This document shows, piece by piece, positions 24,729 to 34,400 of a stretch of 64,000 nucleotides of DNA (the stretch's first letter is position 1; the number at the start of each line of letters is the position of its first letter). Under the pieces are notes generated by a model. That model did no database searches, was not told the origin of the DNA, and saw nothing but the letters and a program-made list of their open reading frames with translations. The translations under genes were made by a program, and so were the position numbers. Location: NCBI GenBank assembly GCA_002753505.1, contig PEAG01000006.1:1-64000 (forward strand), in the 5' to 3' direction. This DNA comes from Magnetococcales bacterium HCHbin5. Its GTDB lineage: Bacteria > Pseudomonadota > Magnetococcia > Magnetococcales > Magnetaquicoccaceae.

Positions 24729-26222
24729 ATGCTTACTCCCTCACTCCCAGCCTTTCGGCAACTGGCCCAACACGGCAACCTGGTTCCGGTCTACCGCGAA
24801 ATCATGGCAGACCTGGATACCCCCGTGTCCGCCTTCCTGAAAGTCTCCGCAGGGGCCTCCCACGCCTTCCTGCTCGAGTCCGTCCAGGGCGGGGAACAGT
24901 GGGGCCGATACAGCATTCTCGGCATGAACCCGGCCGCACTCTTCACCATCACCGGACAACGAACCGAAATTCAATGGCATGAACAACCCGCCCAGGTGAT
25001 CGAAGGGGAAAACCCCATCTCCCTGCTCCAACAGTTCATGAGCCAGTTCAAACCGGTCCAGGTGGAGGGACTGCCACGCTTCCACGGCGGCATCGTCGGC
25101 TACTTCGGCTACGATATGGTGCGCTGCTTCGAAACCATCCCGGACAACAACCCCCATACCCTGGGAACCCCGGACGCACTCTTCATGCTCACCGATATCG
25201 TGCTCATATTCGATAACCTGCTGGGTAAACTGAAAGTGGTGGCCAACCTTTTCATCCAACCCGACAAACCAGTCGACGCCCTCTACCAGCAGGCCGCCGA
25301 ACGCATCGACAGCGTCGTCAAACAACTGCAACAGGCCGTACCCCCCACCGAAAAAATCACCCCGGCAAGCTCCCCCCTCCAGGAGAGCGATTTTCACTGC
25401 GAAATGAGCAAAGAGGCCTTCCAGGCCGCCGTGGAACGGGCCAAAGAGTATATCCTCGCCGGCGACATTTTCCAGGTGGTCCTGTCACAACGCTTCTCCA
25501 TCCCCTTCGCCCACGAGCCCATCTCCCTGTACCGCGCCCTGCGCGCCACCAACCCCTCCCCCTACCTCTTCCTGCTGCGCCTGGGCGACTTTTCCCTGGT
25601 GGGTTCCAGCCCGGAAATCCTGGTGCGCCAAGAGGGAGAACGGGTCATCGTCCGACCCATCGCCGGAACACGCCGCCGGGACGCCAACCCGGAACAGGAT
25701 CTGGCACTCGAAAAAGAGCTGCTCGCCGACCCCAAAGAGTTGGCAGAACATATCATGCTCGTCGACCTGGGACGCAACGACCTGGGACGGGTGGCCGAAA
25801 CCGGCTCCATCCAGGTAACAGAACGCTTCGTGATCGAACGCTACTCCCACGTCATGCACATCGTCTCCAACGTCGAAGGCAAATTGAAAGAGGGCTTGAA
25901 CGCCTTCGATATCGTCGCCGCCACCTTCCCGGCCGGAACCGTCAGCGGTGCCCCCAAAATACGCGCCATGGAGATCATCGACGAACTGGAATGCGCCCGC
26001 CGCGGCCCCTACGCCGGCACCGTCGGCTACCTCTCCTTCTCCAACAACATGGATCTGGCCATCACCATCCGCACCGCCCTCATCAAAAACAACACCCTCT
26101 TTGTCCAAACCGGAGCCGGGATCGTCGCCGATTCCAGCCCGGAACGGGAATACGAAGAGACCAAAGAAAAAGCCAGAGCCCTCTTCCGGGCCATCGACCG
26201 GGTTCAACAAGGGTTGGAGTAA
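24729..26222 (+). CDS. trpE: Anthranilate synthase component I
   Basis: 497 residues from ATG 24729; the open frame extends upstream but lacks support. TrpE makes anthranilate from chorismate using ammonia supplied by TrpG, the first step of tryptophan synthesis. The feedback-inhibition motif LLESVQGGEQWGRYSILG is at residue 45, and the chorismate-binding core holds IFQVVLSQRFSIPF, PIAGTRRRDANPEQD, LVDLGRNDLGRVA, FPAGTVSGAPKIRAMEIIDE and VQTGAGIVADS. First gene of trpEGDCF-accD-folC, seven bases before trpG. The start lies 195 bp from the divergent tRNA gene. No attenuator was found by eye. Confidence 0.96.
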   Translation: MLTPSLPAFRQLAQHGNLVPVYREIMADLDTPVSAFLKVSAGASHAFLLESVQGGEQWGRYSILGMNPAALFTITGQRTEIQWHEQPAQVIEGENPISLLQQFMSQFKPVQVEGLPRFHGGIVGYFGYDMVRCFETIPDNNPHTLGTPDALFMLTDIVLIFDNLLGKLKVVANLFIQPDKPVDALYQQAAERIDSVVKQLQQAVPPTEKITPASSPLQESDFHCEMSKEAFQAAVERAKEYILAGDIFQVVLSQRFSIPFAHEPISLYRALRATNPSPYLFLLRLGDFSLVGSSPEILVRQEGERVIVRPIAGTRRRDANPEQDLALEKELLADPKELAEHIMLVDLGRNDLGRVAETGSIQVTERFVIERYSHVMHIVSNVEGKLKEGLNAFDIVAATFPAGTVSGAPKIRAMEIIDELECARRGPYAGTVGYLSFSNNMDLAITIRTALIKNNTLFVQTGAGIVADSSPEREYEETKEKARALFRAIDRVQQGLE

Positions 26223-26228
26223 CCGACC

Positions 26229-26831
26229 ATGCTGCTGCTGATCGATAACTATGACTCGTTCACCTATAACCTGGCCCAGTACCTGGGCGAGCTGGGAGCA
26301 GAGGTCCGGGTCCTGCGCAACGACGCAATGAGCCTGAACGACATCGAACAGATGGCACCCCAACACATTGTCCTCTCCCCCGGACCCGGAACCCCGGATC
26401 AGGCCGGAATCACCCTGGCCGTCATCCAACACTTTGCCGGCCGAATCCCCATCCTGGGGGTCTGCCTGGGACACCAGGCCATCGGCCAGGTCTTTGGAGG
26501 CGAAGTGGTGCGGGCCCCCAAGGTGATGCACGGCAAAACATCCGCCATCCAACACAACAATAACGGGGTCTTCGCCGGCCTGCCCAACCCCCTGACCGCC
26601 ACCCGCTACCACTCCCTGGTGGTGGATGAACGCTCCGTGCCCGACACCTTGACCATCTCCGCCTGGACCCAACCGACCCCGGACTCCGGTCGGTTGATCA
26701 TGGGACTGCAACACAAATCCCTGGCCGTGCATGGGGTGCAGTTTCACCCGGAATCCATCCTGACCGAAAGCGGTCATGCCCTGCTGGCCAACTTTTTATC
26801 CATCCGCCACGGCCTTGAGAAAAAACCATGA
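26229..26831 (+). CDS. trpG: Anthranilate synthase glutamine amidotransferase
   Basis: 200 residues. Class I glutaminase: [20 protein letters not shown] at the start, [12 protein letters not shown] oxyanion region, catalytic Cys in [15 protein letters not shown] near residue 80, and the His/Glu pair in [13 protein letters not shown] near 172. It releases ammonia from glutamine for TrpE. Single-domain form without a fused TrpD. Its last bases overlap trpD (ATGA). It may also serve PabB in folate synthesis, as in other bacteria with one copy. Confidence 0.96.
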   Translation: MLLLIDNYDSFTYNLAQYLGELGAEVRVLRNDAMSLNDIEQMAPQHIVLSPGPGTPDQAGITLAVIQHFAGRIPILGVCLGHQAIGQVFGGEVVRAPKVMHGKTSAIQHNNNGVFAGLPNPLTATRYHSLVVDERSVPDTLTISAWTQPTPDSGRLIMGLQHKSLAVHGVQFHPESILTESGHALLANFLSIRHGLEKKP

Positions 26832-27871
26832 CCATCCAAGCCGCCATCCGCCAACTGATCGACGGCCAAAACCTGACCCAGGAGCAGGCCCGCGCCGTCA
26901 CCGAACAGATCATGTCCGGTCAGGCCACCGATGCCCAGATCGGTGCCTACCTGGTCGCCCTGCGCCTGAAAGGCGAAACCGTTGACGAAATCACCGGTGC
27001 CGCCCTGGCCATGCGCGCCAAGGCACTCCCCCTCACCCTGCCCGGCACAACAGCCGTGGATACCTGCGGTACCGGTGGCGATGCCGCCGGTACCTTTAAC
27101 ATATCCACCACCGCCGCCTTCGTGGTGGCCGCCCAGGGGGTGGTCGTCGCCAAACATGGCAATCGCGCCATCTCCTCCAAAAGCGGTTCCGCCGACCTGC
27201 TGCTGGCGTTGGGGGTCAACATCGAGGCAGAACTGCCGGTGGTGCAACGCTGTCTGACCGAGGTGGGGATCGGCTTTCTCTTTGCCCCCCGCTTTCACAG
27301 TGCCATGCGCCATGTCGCCGGACCCCGCCGGGAGCTGGCTGTTCGCACCCTGTTCAACCTGCTGGGTCCGTTGACCAACCCGGCCAACGCCGCCTTCCAA
27401 CTGGTGGGACTGTTTGCCGACCATTGGGTCAAACCCATCGCCCAGGTGCTGGGACGCCTGGGTGTGCAACATGCCCTCGTGGTCCATGGTGCCGACGGCC
27501 TCGATGAGATCACCACCACCAGCCATACCACTGTGGCCGAACTGGACGAACAGGGTCAGGTCACTACATATACGCTGGAGCCCGAACAGTTCGGCCTGCC
27601 CCGCGCCCAACTGGCCGATCTGCAAGGGGGAGATGCCGCCACCAATGCCACCATCAGCCGCCAGATTCTGGAGGGCGCAAAGGGACCGCAACGGGACATC
27701 GTCCTGCTCAACGCGGGAGCCGCCCTCTACGCGGCCCGCAAGGCCGATTCCATTGCCAGCGGTATCGAACTGGCCGCAGAAGCCATCGACTCCGGCCGGG
27801 CCCGTCGCTGCCTGGAACAGCTCGTCCGCCTCTCCCATGAACCTTGCCCCGTCGCCCCGACAGCCCCATGA
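26828..27871 (+). CDS. trpD: Anthranilate phosphoribosyltransferase
   Basis: 347 residues, normal length. It transfers phosphoribose from PRPP to anthranilate. Motifs: [18 protein letters not shown] near residue 76, [39 protein letters not shown] and [14 protein letters not shown], all standard. ATGA overlaps with both trpG and trpC show tight translational coupling. Confidence 0.96.
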   Translation: MTIQAAIRQLIDGQNLTQEQARAVTEQIMSGQATDAQIGAYLVALRLKGETVDEITGAALAMRAKALPLTLPGTTAVDTCGTGGDAAGTFNISTTAAFVVAAQGVVVAKHGNRAISSKSGSADLLLALGVNIEAELPVVQRCLTEVGIGFLFAPRFHSAMRHVAGPRRELAVRTLFNLLGPLTNPANAAFQLVGLFADHWVKPIAQVLGRLGVQHALVVHGADGLDEITTTSHTTVAELDEQGQVTTYTLEPEQFGLPRAQLADLQGGDAATNATISRQILEGAKGPQRDIVLLNAGAALYAARKADSIASGIELAAEAIDSGRARRCLEQLVRLSHEPCPVAPTAP

Positions 27872-28743
27872 GCAGCCAATCGACCCATATCCTGGACCAG
27901 ATCATGGCCCGCAAGCGGGCTGAGGTGATCCAGGCTCGCCGGCAAAAGCCGGAGTCGCGCCTGTTGGAAGAGAGCGCGGCTGCCCCCCCGGTGCGAGGCT
28001 TTGCCGCCGCTCTGCTGGCCAAGGTTGCACAATGCCGCTCAGCTACCGGGGGCGACCCGGCGATTATTGCCGAAATCAAACGGGGCTCCCCCTCCAAAGG
28101 ACGCATCCACCCCGAACCGCCCACAGCCGATGGTACCGGCTTTTCCCCGGCCACCATCGCCCAGGGTTATGCGGAACACGGGGCCACCTGCCTCTCCTGT
28201 CTGACCGACCGGGATTTTTTCATGGGGGATGATGCCTTTATCGCCGCCATCCGGCAGCAGGTTTCGCTGCCGGTATTGCGAAAAGATTTTTTGTTTGACC
28301 CCTATCAGGTGGTGCAATCCAGAGCTTTGGGGGCCGACGCCATTTTGCTGATTCTGGCTGTCCTGCAACGGGAGCAGTCCCTGGAGCTGGAGGCCGCAGC
28401 CCGGGAACTGGGGCTGGATGTGTTGGTGGAGATCCATGACGAGGCGGAGTTGGAGCGGGCACATGACCTGAAAACCCCACTGTTCGGCATCAACAACCGC
28501 AACCTGCAAACCTTTGACACCACCCTGGAGACCTCCATTCGCCTGGCTGAACGGATGGAGGCCGGGCGGTTGGTGGTCTCCGAAAGCGGCATCCACACCC
28601 CACAGGATATTGCACGCCTGCAAGCAAAGGAGATCCATGCCTTTCTGATCGGTGAGGCCTTCATGCGGGAACAGGAACCGGGGGCAGCATTGGGAAAAAT
28701 GTTGACAGCATGCCGACAACAGCGGCAAAATTCAGCCGATTAG
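27868..28743 (+). CDS. trpC: Indole-3-glycerol-phosphate synthase
   Basis: 291 residues from ATG 27868 (ATGA overlap with trpD). TIM-barrel enzyme that closes the indole ring. Motifs: IIAEIKRGSPSKGRI near residue 65 (catalytic Lys), LSCLTDRDFFMGDDAF, LRKDFLFDPYQVVQSRALGA, VEIHDEAELERA, INNRNLQTFDTTLETS and VSESGIHTPQDI. An insertion (EPPTADGTGFSPATIA) between beta 1 and 2 makes it slightly longer than the usual 255-270 residues. Confidence 0.96.
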   Translation: MSSQSTHILDQIMARKRAEVIQARRQKPESRLLEESAAAPPVRGFAAALLAKVAQCRSATGGDPAIIAEIKRGSPSKGRIHPEPPTADGTGFSPATIAQGYAEHGATCLSCLTDRDFFMGDDAFIAAIRQQVSLPVLRKDFLFDPYQVVQSRALGADAILLILAVLQREQSLELEAAARELGLDVLVEIHDEAELERAHDLKTPLFGINNRNLQTFDTTLETSIRLAERMEAGRLVVSESGIHTPQDIARLQAKEIHAFLIGEAFMREQEPGAALGKMLTACRQQRQNSAD

Positions 28744-28756
28744 GTCGGGACTGCCC

Positions 28757-29437
28757 ATGAACGCCAGAACCCGGATCAAAGTGTGCGGTATCACCCGGCG
28801 GGCCGATGCCGAAGCCGTTGTGGCCGCTGGCGCGGATGCCCTGGGATTTCTCTTTTATCCCGGCTCACCCCGCTATGTAACGCCCGCCACCGCTGCCGCC
28901 ATGGCATCGGATCTGCCGCCTTTTTTGACCCTGATCGGCCTGTTTGTCAATCCCTCCCTTGAGGAGGTTGTGCAGACCCTCGCGATGGGATTTTTAAACG
29001 GCGTCCAACTGCACGGGGATGAGTCGCCTGCCTTTTGCCAACAGCTCCGCAACCAGACCGGCGGCACGCACAGCCCCTCGATTATCAAGGCCATTCGGGT
29101 CGCCACCGCCCGGGATCTGCACGACCTCTGCCAATGGCCGGTGCAGGCCATTTTACTGGACGCCAAGGTGGGAAGCCAGTATGGTGGTACCGGGCAATCG
29201 TTTGACTGGTCGCTGTTGCAGCCGTGGCCGCGTCTGTTTCCAACCAGAACCGCCCCACTGCCCCTGATTCTGGCCGGGGGATTGACACCAGACTCGGTGG
29301 CAACAGCCGTGCAGCAGGTACAACCCGATGCGGTGGATGTCTCCAGCGGGGTGGAAACCGCGCCCGGCATCAAATCGGCGGATAAAATCCGACACTTTAT
29401 TCAACAAGTCCGGCAGGCTGATCAGGCGCGGGCGTGA
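28757..29437 (+). CDS. trpF: Phosphoribosylanthranilate isomerase
   Basis: 226 residues. TIM-barrel Amadori isomerase: IKVCGITRRADAEAVVAAGA with the catalytic Cys near residue 10, FLFYPGSPRYVTP, VGLFVN-like LIGLFVNPS, VQLHGDESPAFC, LLDAKVGSQYGGTGQSFDW with the catalytic Asp, LAGGLTPDSVATAVQ and VDVSSGVETAPGIKS. Separate from TrpC. In many relatives trpB and trpA follow; here accD does. Confidence 0.96.
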   Translation: MNARTRIKVCGITRRADAEAVVAAGADALGFLFYPGSPRYVTPATAAAMASDLPPFLTLIGLFVNPSLEEVVQTLAMGFLNGVQLHGDESPAFCQQLRNQTGGTHSPSIIKAIRVATARDLHDLCQWPVQAILLDAKVGSQYGGTGQSFDWSLLQPWPRLFPTRTAPLPLILAGGLTPDSVATAVQQVQPDAVDVSSGVETAPGIKSADKIRHFIQQVRQADQARA

Positions 29438-29497
29438 CGCGCCGACGGTACCGGATTTATCCAGTCTGAGCGTGCAAGAGGAAAAAAGAGGCAACAG

Positions 29498-30448
29498 ATG
29501 ATTAAACGGGACAATGACATTAACGAGCGGTTGGGGCTCTCCATCAACTGGCTGACCAATATTATCAAGCCCAGGATCAAGGAGAATGTCCGGCGCACCC
29601 AGACCACGCCAGAGGGGTTATGGGTCAAATGCGACCCTTGCGGCAAGATGCTTTTCCAGACCGAACTGACCCGCAATCTGGATGTCTGCCCCCATTGCCA
29701 GCACCATTTTCGGATTTCCGGCAGTCGACGCATCGATATTACCCTGGACGAAGAGGGCAGGCAGGAGCTGTTCAGTGGCCTGCATCCCAGTGACCCGTTG
29801 CGTTTCAAGGATGTCAAGCGGTACCGGGATCGGATTCGCGATGCCCAAAAAGAGACCGGGGCCAACGATGCGGTGCGGGTATACAAGGGCTTTATCAAGG
29901 GGTTGCCGGTCGTGGTCTCCGCCTTTGAGTTTAATTTTCTGGGAGGCTCCATGGGGTCGGTGGCCGGTGCCAAGGTGGCACAGGGTGCGTTGGCAGCGGT
30001 GGAGGAAAAGTGTGGTTATGTGGTCTTTGCCACTTCCGGTGGGGCGCGGATGCAGGAGGGTATTTTATCCCTGATGCAGATGGCCAAGACATCGGCCGCC
30101 CTGACCAAGCTGGATGAGGCCCGGTTGCCTTTCATCTCTGTCCTGGCCGACCCGACCACCGGTGGCGTCACCGCCTCCTTTGCCATGTTGGGGGATGTGA
30201 TCCTGGCGGAGCCCAATGCGCTGATCTGTTTTGCCGGTCCGCGGGTGATCGAGCAGACCGTGCGGGAGGTGTTGCCCGAAGGGTTTCAACGCAGCGAATA
30301 TCTGTTGGAACACGGTTTTCTGGATCTGATCTGCTCCCGTCGTGACATGCGTGACACCTTGGCGGAGCTGCTCTCCCGGTTGACGAAGGTACCGTTGGCC
30401 CCCTCCCCGGATGCGGTGGAAACGCTCTCCCATGCAGCGGCCCTCTGA
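29498..30448 (+). CDS. accD: Acetyl-CoA carboxylase carboxyltransferase beta subunit
   Basis: 316 residues. It starts with a basic leader, then the four-Cys zinc ribbon CDPCGKMLFQTEL...VCPHCQHHF near residues 43-70. The crotonase-fold core shows FLGGSMGSVAGAKVAQGALA, FATSGGARMQEG, LADPTTGGVTASFAMLGDV and FAGPRVIEQTVREVLPEGFQ. With AccA it moves carboxyl from biotin to acetyl-CoA, giving malonyl-CoA for fatty-acid synthesis. It lies between trpF and folC; the accD-folC pair is common in proteobacteria. Confidence 0.96.
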   Translation: MIKRDNDINERLGLSINWLTNIIKPRIKENVRRTQTTPEGLWVKCDPCGKMLFQTELTRNLDVCPHCQHHFRISGSRRIDITLDEEGRQELFSGLHPSDPLRFKDVKRYRDRIRDAQKETGANDAVRVYKGFIKGLPVVVSAFEFNFLGGSMGSVAGAKVAQGALAAVEEKCGYVVFATSGGARMQEGILSLMQMAKTSAALTKLDEARLPFISVLADPTTGGVTASFAMLGDVILAEPNALICFAGPRVIEQTVREVLPEGFQRSEYLLEHGFLDLICSRRDMRDTLAELLSRLTKVPLAPSPDAVETLSHAAAL

Positions 30449-30492
30449 TCCCGCGTGAGCGGAATCCGTCCGATGGTTGCCCCGATTCCGGC

Positions 30493-31830
30493 TTGTCGTC
30501 TGTGAGCCTCTCTTCCTCCCTGGCCGCCTTGTTGGACCGGGCCTCCCGGCAATCCGCCCAGCCGATCCAGCTGGGGTTGGAGCGGGTGGCGGATTTGTTG
30601 CAGGCTTTGGACAACCCCCATCACACCTTGGACAGTGTTCATGTGGCGGGTACCAATGGCAAAGGTTCCATTCTGGCCATGCTGGCCGCCATCCTGGCAC
30701 AGGCGGGATACCGGGTTGGTCTGTATACCTCGCCCCATTTGTCCCGCGTCAATGAGCGTATTTGCGTGGATGGGCAGCCCATTGCCGATCAAGAGTTGGC
30801 TGACCGTCTGACCGAGGTGTTGGCCATCAGTGCCGGTCGTTCCATCACCTTTTTTGAGCTGTTGACAGCGGTCGCATTGCGGCATTTTTTTCTCCAGGGG
30901 TTTGGCCGGAGCGGGCGAACGCGACCGGCTATTGTGTTGCTGGAGACCGGTCTGGGGGGACGGTTGGATGCCACCAACAGTGTGCAGCCTCTGGTCTCGG
31001 TTGTCAGCTCCATCGCTCTGGATCATACAGAATATTTGGGCACCACGTTGGCCGCCATTGCGGCGGAAAAGGCGGGTATTTTTAAAACCGCCATCCCGGC
31101 GGTGGCTGCGGCCGCTGTGCCTGAGGTGGAGCAGGTTTTGCGGGCTCAGGCCCGTCGAATGGGCACCCCTTTGGCCATCCTCGGCCAGGATTTTACCGTT
31201 CACGCTGCGCCGGGAGAGGCAACGTGGCTGTTTCAGGAGGGAACGGAGCGGTACCGTTTGCCCATGCCTGCCCTTTTGGGTCATCACCAGTTGGAAAATG
31301 CTGCCCTTGCCATTGCCGCCATCCGCCGTTTGCAGGCAGCGGGTTGGCCTGTCTCTCAGTTGGCCATGGAGGCAGGGATGCGACAGGCCTCCTGGCCGGG
31401 ACGGTTGGAACGGTTACCGGCTCCCCCCTCTTTCGGGCAGGCTCCGACCATCCTGTTGGATGGTGCCCACAATCCTGCCGGTTGTCAGGCTCTGGCGCAC
31501 GCCTTATCCACCACGAAAGCACAGGGTTTTGATCCCACGCTGTTGATCTTTTCTGCTTTGCAGGACAAGCAGGTGGAGGCGATGATCTCGCTGCTTGTTC
31601 CGCATGTGGAGCGGGTTTGGACGGTACAGGTGGGGGGGGAGCGGGGTCGATCCAGCGCGTCGTTGGCTGCTTTGTGGCGTGATGCAGGTCGTCCGGCCCA
31701 GAGTTGTTTCACCCCGATGGAGGCACTGACCGCGGCCTGTGCTGCCTGTCCACCGGCAGGACAGGTGGTTGTTTGTGGTTCCCTCTACCTGGTGGGAAGC
31801 ATACGGGAAATTTTGCGCCCCATTTTTTGA
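30493..31830 (+). CDS. folC: Folylpolyglutamate/dihydrofolate synthase
   Basis: About 442-445 residues. No ATG fits; start is TTG 30493 or GTG 30502, and neither has a strong ribosome site. Mur-ligase fold: VHVAGTNGKGSILAMLAAIL (P-loop near residue 50), YTSPHLSRVNERICVDG, FFELLTAVALRHF, LETGLGGRLDATNSV, SSIALDHTEYLGTTLAAIA, LLGHHQLENAALAIAAIR and ILLDGAHNPAGCQAL. It adds glutamate to folates in the cytoplasm. Downstream the T-run at 31830-31844 leads into the large inverted repeat. Confidence 0.93.
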   Translation: MSSVSLSSSLAALLDRASRQSAQPIQLGLERVADLLQALDNPHHTLDSVHVAGTNGKGSILAMLAAILAQAGYRVGLYTSPHLSRVNERICVDGQPIADQELADRLTEVLAISAGRSITFFELLTAVALRHFFLQGFGRSGRTRPAIVLLETGLGGRLDATNSVQPLVSVVSSIALDHTEYLGTTLAAIAAEKAGIFKTAIPAVAAAAVPEVEQVLRAQARRMGTPLAILGQDFTVHAAPGEATWLFQEGTERYRLPMPALLGHHQLENAALAIAAIRRLQAAGWPVSQLAMEAGMRQASWPGRLERLPAPPSFGQAPTILLDGAHNPAGCQALAHALSTTKAQGFDPTLLIFSALQDKQVEAMISLLVPHVERVWTVQVGGERGRSSASLAALWRDAGRPAQSCFTPMEALTAACAACPPAGQVVVCGSLYLVGSIREILRPIF

Positions 31831-31843
31831 TTTTTTTTTTTTT

Positions 31844-32314
31844 TAAACAATTGCAGGGGTCCGGGGACCGTCACGGTCCCCGGTGGGGTGCAGGGGCAAA
31901 GCCCCTGCATGCAAGGGCGCGCTTTCACCGAAGCCCATTTGCTGCGCAAATGGGCGCAGCGCGCCCAAAACGCCCCGCAGGGGCACTGCTGGAGGGCGGC
32001 AGCCCGACCGAGAGCTGGCAAAAGGTCACTTGGCTTGGAAAAAAAACCGTTCCTGGCCTTATATCAAACAAAAAACGTAATACAATAAAGCGTACTGTCC
32101 GAACCTTCTGCTTTTTTATCCAAACATTTTTCATAACATAACCGTGCGAGTCGGGCTGCCGCCCTCCCAGGGTCGCCCCTGCGGGGCGGTTTTGTGCGCG
32201 TTGCGCAAATTTTCTGCGAAAATTTGCTTTGGGAAAACGCGCAGTTCACGCAGGGGCTCCGCCCCTGCACCCCGCCGGGGACCGTGACGGTCCCCGGACC
32301 CCTGCAATCGTTTA
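31844..32314. repeat. Large inverted repeat of two ~165-bp palindromic units
   Basis: The left arm (about 31844-32008) and right arm (about 32150-32314) are imperfect inverted copies, separated by 141 bp. Each unit begins at its outer end with AAACAATTGCAGGGGTCC or its AAACGATTGCAGG variant and contains inner dyads: GGGGACCGTCACGGTCCCC, TGCAGGGGCAAAGCCCCTGCA and a CGCCCCGCAGGGGC block. No coding potential is credible. The structure suits a REP/MITE-like family that spreads in spacers and may terminate transcription from both convergent genes (folC and the deaminase gene). Diverged partial copies occur at 32344-32405 and about 53412-53452. Confidence 0.8.
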
Positions 32315-32343
32315 AAGAAAGACCGCAATCCTGTTAGCGTACA

Positions 32344-32405
32344 TGGGGCTGCCGGGGACCGTGACGGTCCTCAGACCCTGGCAATCGTTCTAAAAGATTT
32401 AAGAA
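32344..32405. repeat. Truncated third copy of the palindromic repeat
   Basis: GCCGGGGACCGTGACGGTCC followed by a diverged tail CTGGCAATCG and a TTTAAGAAAG end matches the outer 60 bp of the right arm of the neighbouring inverted repeat, in the same orientation. Confidence 0.65.
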
Positions 32406-32421
32406 AGCGGGTATGGCCCCG

Positions 32422-33681
32422 CTATGACGCACACAGACGCTTGGCCCGAACCCTGACCTCGTGGCAAATCTCTTCTTCAGCCTCCACATGCCGGTTGTGC
32501 ATCAAAACCCGTCCATCCACCACCACTGTATCCACCACATGACCCGTTGCGGCATAGACCGTGTTGGAGATCAAATGATGGGTCGGCGTCACCTCCGGCA
32601 GGGTGTGGCGCAGCAAGATAAAATCAGCCTTTTCTCCTACCGCCAACCGACCGCTCTGACCAAAAATGGGTGCCCTGCAACCGGTCGCAATGGCCCAGGC
32701 CTCCTCAGCCGGCAAGACGGTGGGATCCTGGTCGGCATGCTTCTGCAACAGGGAAAACAGTTTCATGTTCTGAAACATGTCCAGCGTATTGTTGGAAGCA
32801 GCCCCATCGGTGCCCAGGGCGATGGGAATCTGCCGATCGGCCGCCTGCCGATAGGGAAACACCCCACCCACCGCCAATTTCATGTTGGAAACCGGATTGG
32901 TCACAATCGTGGCACCCTGTCGGGCAATCAGGTCCAACTCGGCCGCATCCAGATGAACCCCATGGGCCAACAGTATGTTGGGATGCAACAGACCCAACCG
33001 GTCCAGATAAAACGCAGGCCGCAGACCATGCGCCTGTACACACTGCTCCACCTCATGCAAGGTCTCGGACAGATGAATGTGGACCACCAGATCATGGCGG
33101 GCCGCAAAATCACCAACCCAACGCAGACTGCTGCCACTGACCGTATAGATGGCATGCGGCGTCAGGGTGAAACGGACCCGATCAGAGTAACCCTTGGCCT
33201 CTTCACACAATTTTTCAGCCTGATACTGACACTGCCTGGCCTGCTCTTCACCCGCCACGTCAATCAGAACCGCCCCCAGACCGGCCCGGATGCCACTCGC
33301 CTCCACCGCACGGGCCATGCCGTGAAAATGCCAGTACATATCCTCAAAATAGAGCGTACCGGACCGAATCATCTCCAGACAGGCCAGACGGGTGCCCCAA
33401 TAGACATCCTCCTCGCTCAAACGGGCCTCTGCGGGCCAAATGCGGGTTTGCAGCCACTCCATCAGGGGCATGTCATCTCCAAACCCCCGGAACAGGGTCA
33501 TGGCAGCATGGCTGTGACCGTTGACAAATCCGGGAACTATCGCCATCCCCTGGGCATCCAACCGCTCTCCATCCGGGGGAGGGAGCAGATCAGCCCCCAT
33601 GGCAACAATACGGCCCGCTTCCACCTGCATCCGTATCAACCCCTGACCGGGCAGCCAAGCATTCTCAATAGTCAATGTCAT
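32422..33681 (-). CDS. mtaD: 5'-methylthioadenosine/S-adenosylhomocysteine deaminase
   Basis: 419 residues. Metal-dependent amidohydrolase: VPGFVNGHSHAAMTLFRGFG near residue 50 carries the H-x-H metal site, DLVVHIHLSET the third His, LLAHGVHLDAAEL the fourth, and ALGTDGAASNNTLDM the metal-binding Asp. The MTA/SAH subgroup is suggested by SNMKLAVGGVFPY and by its partner gene. It would convert methylthioadenosine to methylthioinosine (and possibly SAH to inosylhomocysteine). It overlaps the phosphorylase gene upstream by 4 bp, so the two steps are made together. Confidence 0.88.
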   Translation of the reverse strand: MTLTIENAWLPGQGLIRMQVEAGRIVAMGADLLPPPDGERLDAQGMAIVPGFVNGHSHAAMTLFRGFGDDMPLMEWLQTRIWPAEARLSEEDVYWGTRLACLEMIRSGTLYFEDMYWHFHGMARAVEASGIRAGLGAVLIDVAGEEQARQCQYQAEKLCEEAKGYSDRVRFTLTPHAIYTVSGSSLRWVGDFAARHDLVVHIHLSETLHEVEQCVQAHGLRPAFYLDRLGLLHPNILLAHGVHLDAAELDLIARQGATIVTNPVSNMKLAVGGVFPYRQAADRQIPIALGTDGAASNNTLDMFQNMKLFSLLQKHADQDPTVLPAEEAWAIATGCRAPIFGQSGRLAVGEKADFILLRHTLPEVTPTHHLISNTVYAATGHVVDTVVVDGRVLMHNRHVEAEEEICHEVRVRAKRLCAS

Positions 33682-34394
33682 AAGAGGACCGCCTTGCTTA
33701 ACACGTGAATGGTTTGTAACAACCGTGCTTCGTTGGCATGAACCTGTGCCTTGAACGACTCGTAAGAGAGGGGTTTGGCCTCAATACCGTTGGCAAAATT
33801 GTCCACCATGCACAAAGCCGCATAGGGAAGAGACAACTCGGCCGCCAAAATGGTCTCCGACGCGATGGTCATGCCCACCACATGGACATGCGGGGCAAGA
33901 ATGCGTATCTCGGCGGGGGTCTCAAAGCGGGGACCAGTAGTCTGCCAATAGACTCCATGGGTGCGCGGCATGGGCAAACCGCTCTGCTGCCAGAGATCCA
34001 GCAGCCGGTTGCGCCACTCCGGGTGAAAACCCGGTGCCAGATGGCCTCGCTGGTCATCAAAAAAAGAGAGGCTCAAATGGGGGGCATAAAAATCATCGGG
34101 CACCACCACTGTGCCGGGTGGCAAATCAAGACGCAGGCTGCCCACCGACCCAATCGCCAAAACAGCCTCAGCCCCGGCCTGCTGGAGGGCATAGATATGG
34201 GCATGATGGTTGATGCGGTGCGGTGGCGTATACCGCTCCAATCCGTGCCGTTGCAAAAACAGCACGCCCTCCTGCTCCAACAGGGTCACAGGACCATAAG
34301 GGGTCACCACAGGCAACGGATCAGCCTGGCTGAACTGGGCCGATCCCAACAGGCTTGTGCCACCAATAATCGCCAAACGCAAAGGTTTTGCCAT
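33678..34394 (-). CDS. Methylthioinosine/methylthioadenosine phosphorylase
   Basis: 238 residues, purine nucleoside phosphorylase fold: AIIGGTSLLGS near residue 9, FLQRHGLERYTPPHRINHHA, AIGSVGSLRLDLPPGT, VVPDDFYA, GPRFETPAEIR and VVGMTIASETILAAELSLPY. The family includes MTA phosphorylase and MTI phosphorylase; linkage to a deaminase that makes MTI favours the MTI enzyme, as in Pseudomonas. It splits the nucleoside to hypoxanthine (or adenine) and methylthioribose-1-phosphate. The usual MPEA after VGMT is ASET here, a small change near the base pocket. Confidence 0.85.
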   Translation of the reverse strand: MAKPLRLAIIGGTSLLGSAQFSQADPLPVVTPYGPVTLLEQEGVLFLQRHGLERYTPPHRINHHAHIYALQQAGAEAVLAIGSVGSLRLDLPPGTVVVPDDFYAPHLSLSFFDDQRGHLAPGFHPEWRNRLLDLWQQSGLPMPRTHGVYWQTTGPRFETPAEIRILAPHVHVVGMTIASETILAAELSLPYAALCMVDNFANGIEAKPLSYESFKAQVHANEARLLQTIHVLSKAVLL

Positions 34395-34400
34395 GCCTCC

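Noticed and set aside
25485-26777. 430-codon minus-strand frame opposite trpE and trpG
   Set aside because: Gly/Asp/His-rich shadow that spans two certain genes.
31844-32330. Small coding frames inside the palindromic repeat
   Set aside because: All are explained by GC-rich dyads and differ between the two arms; no ribosome sites.
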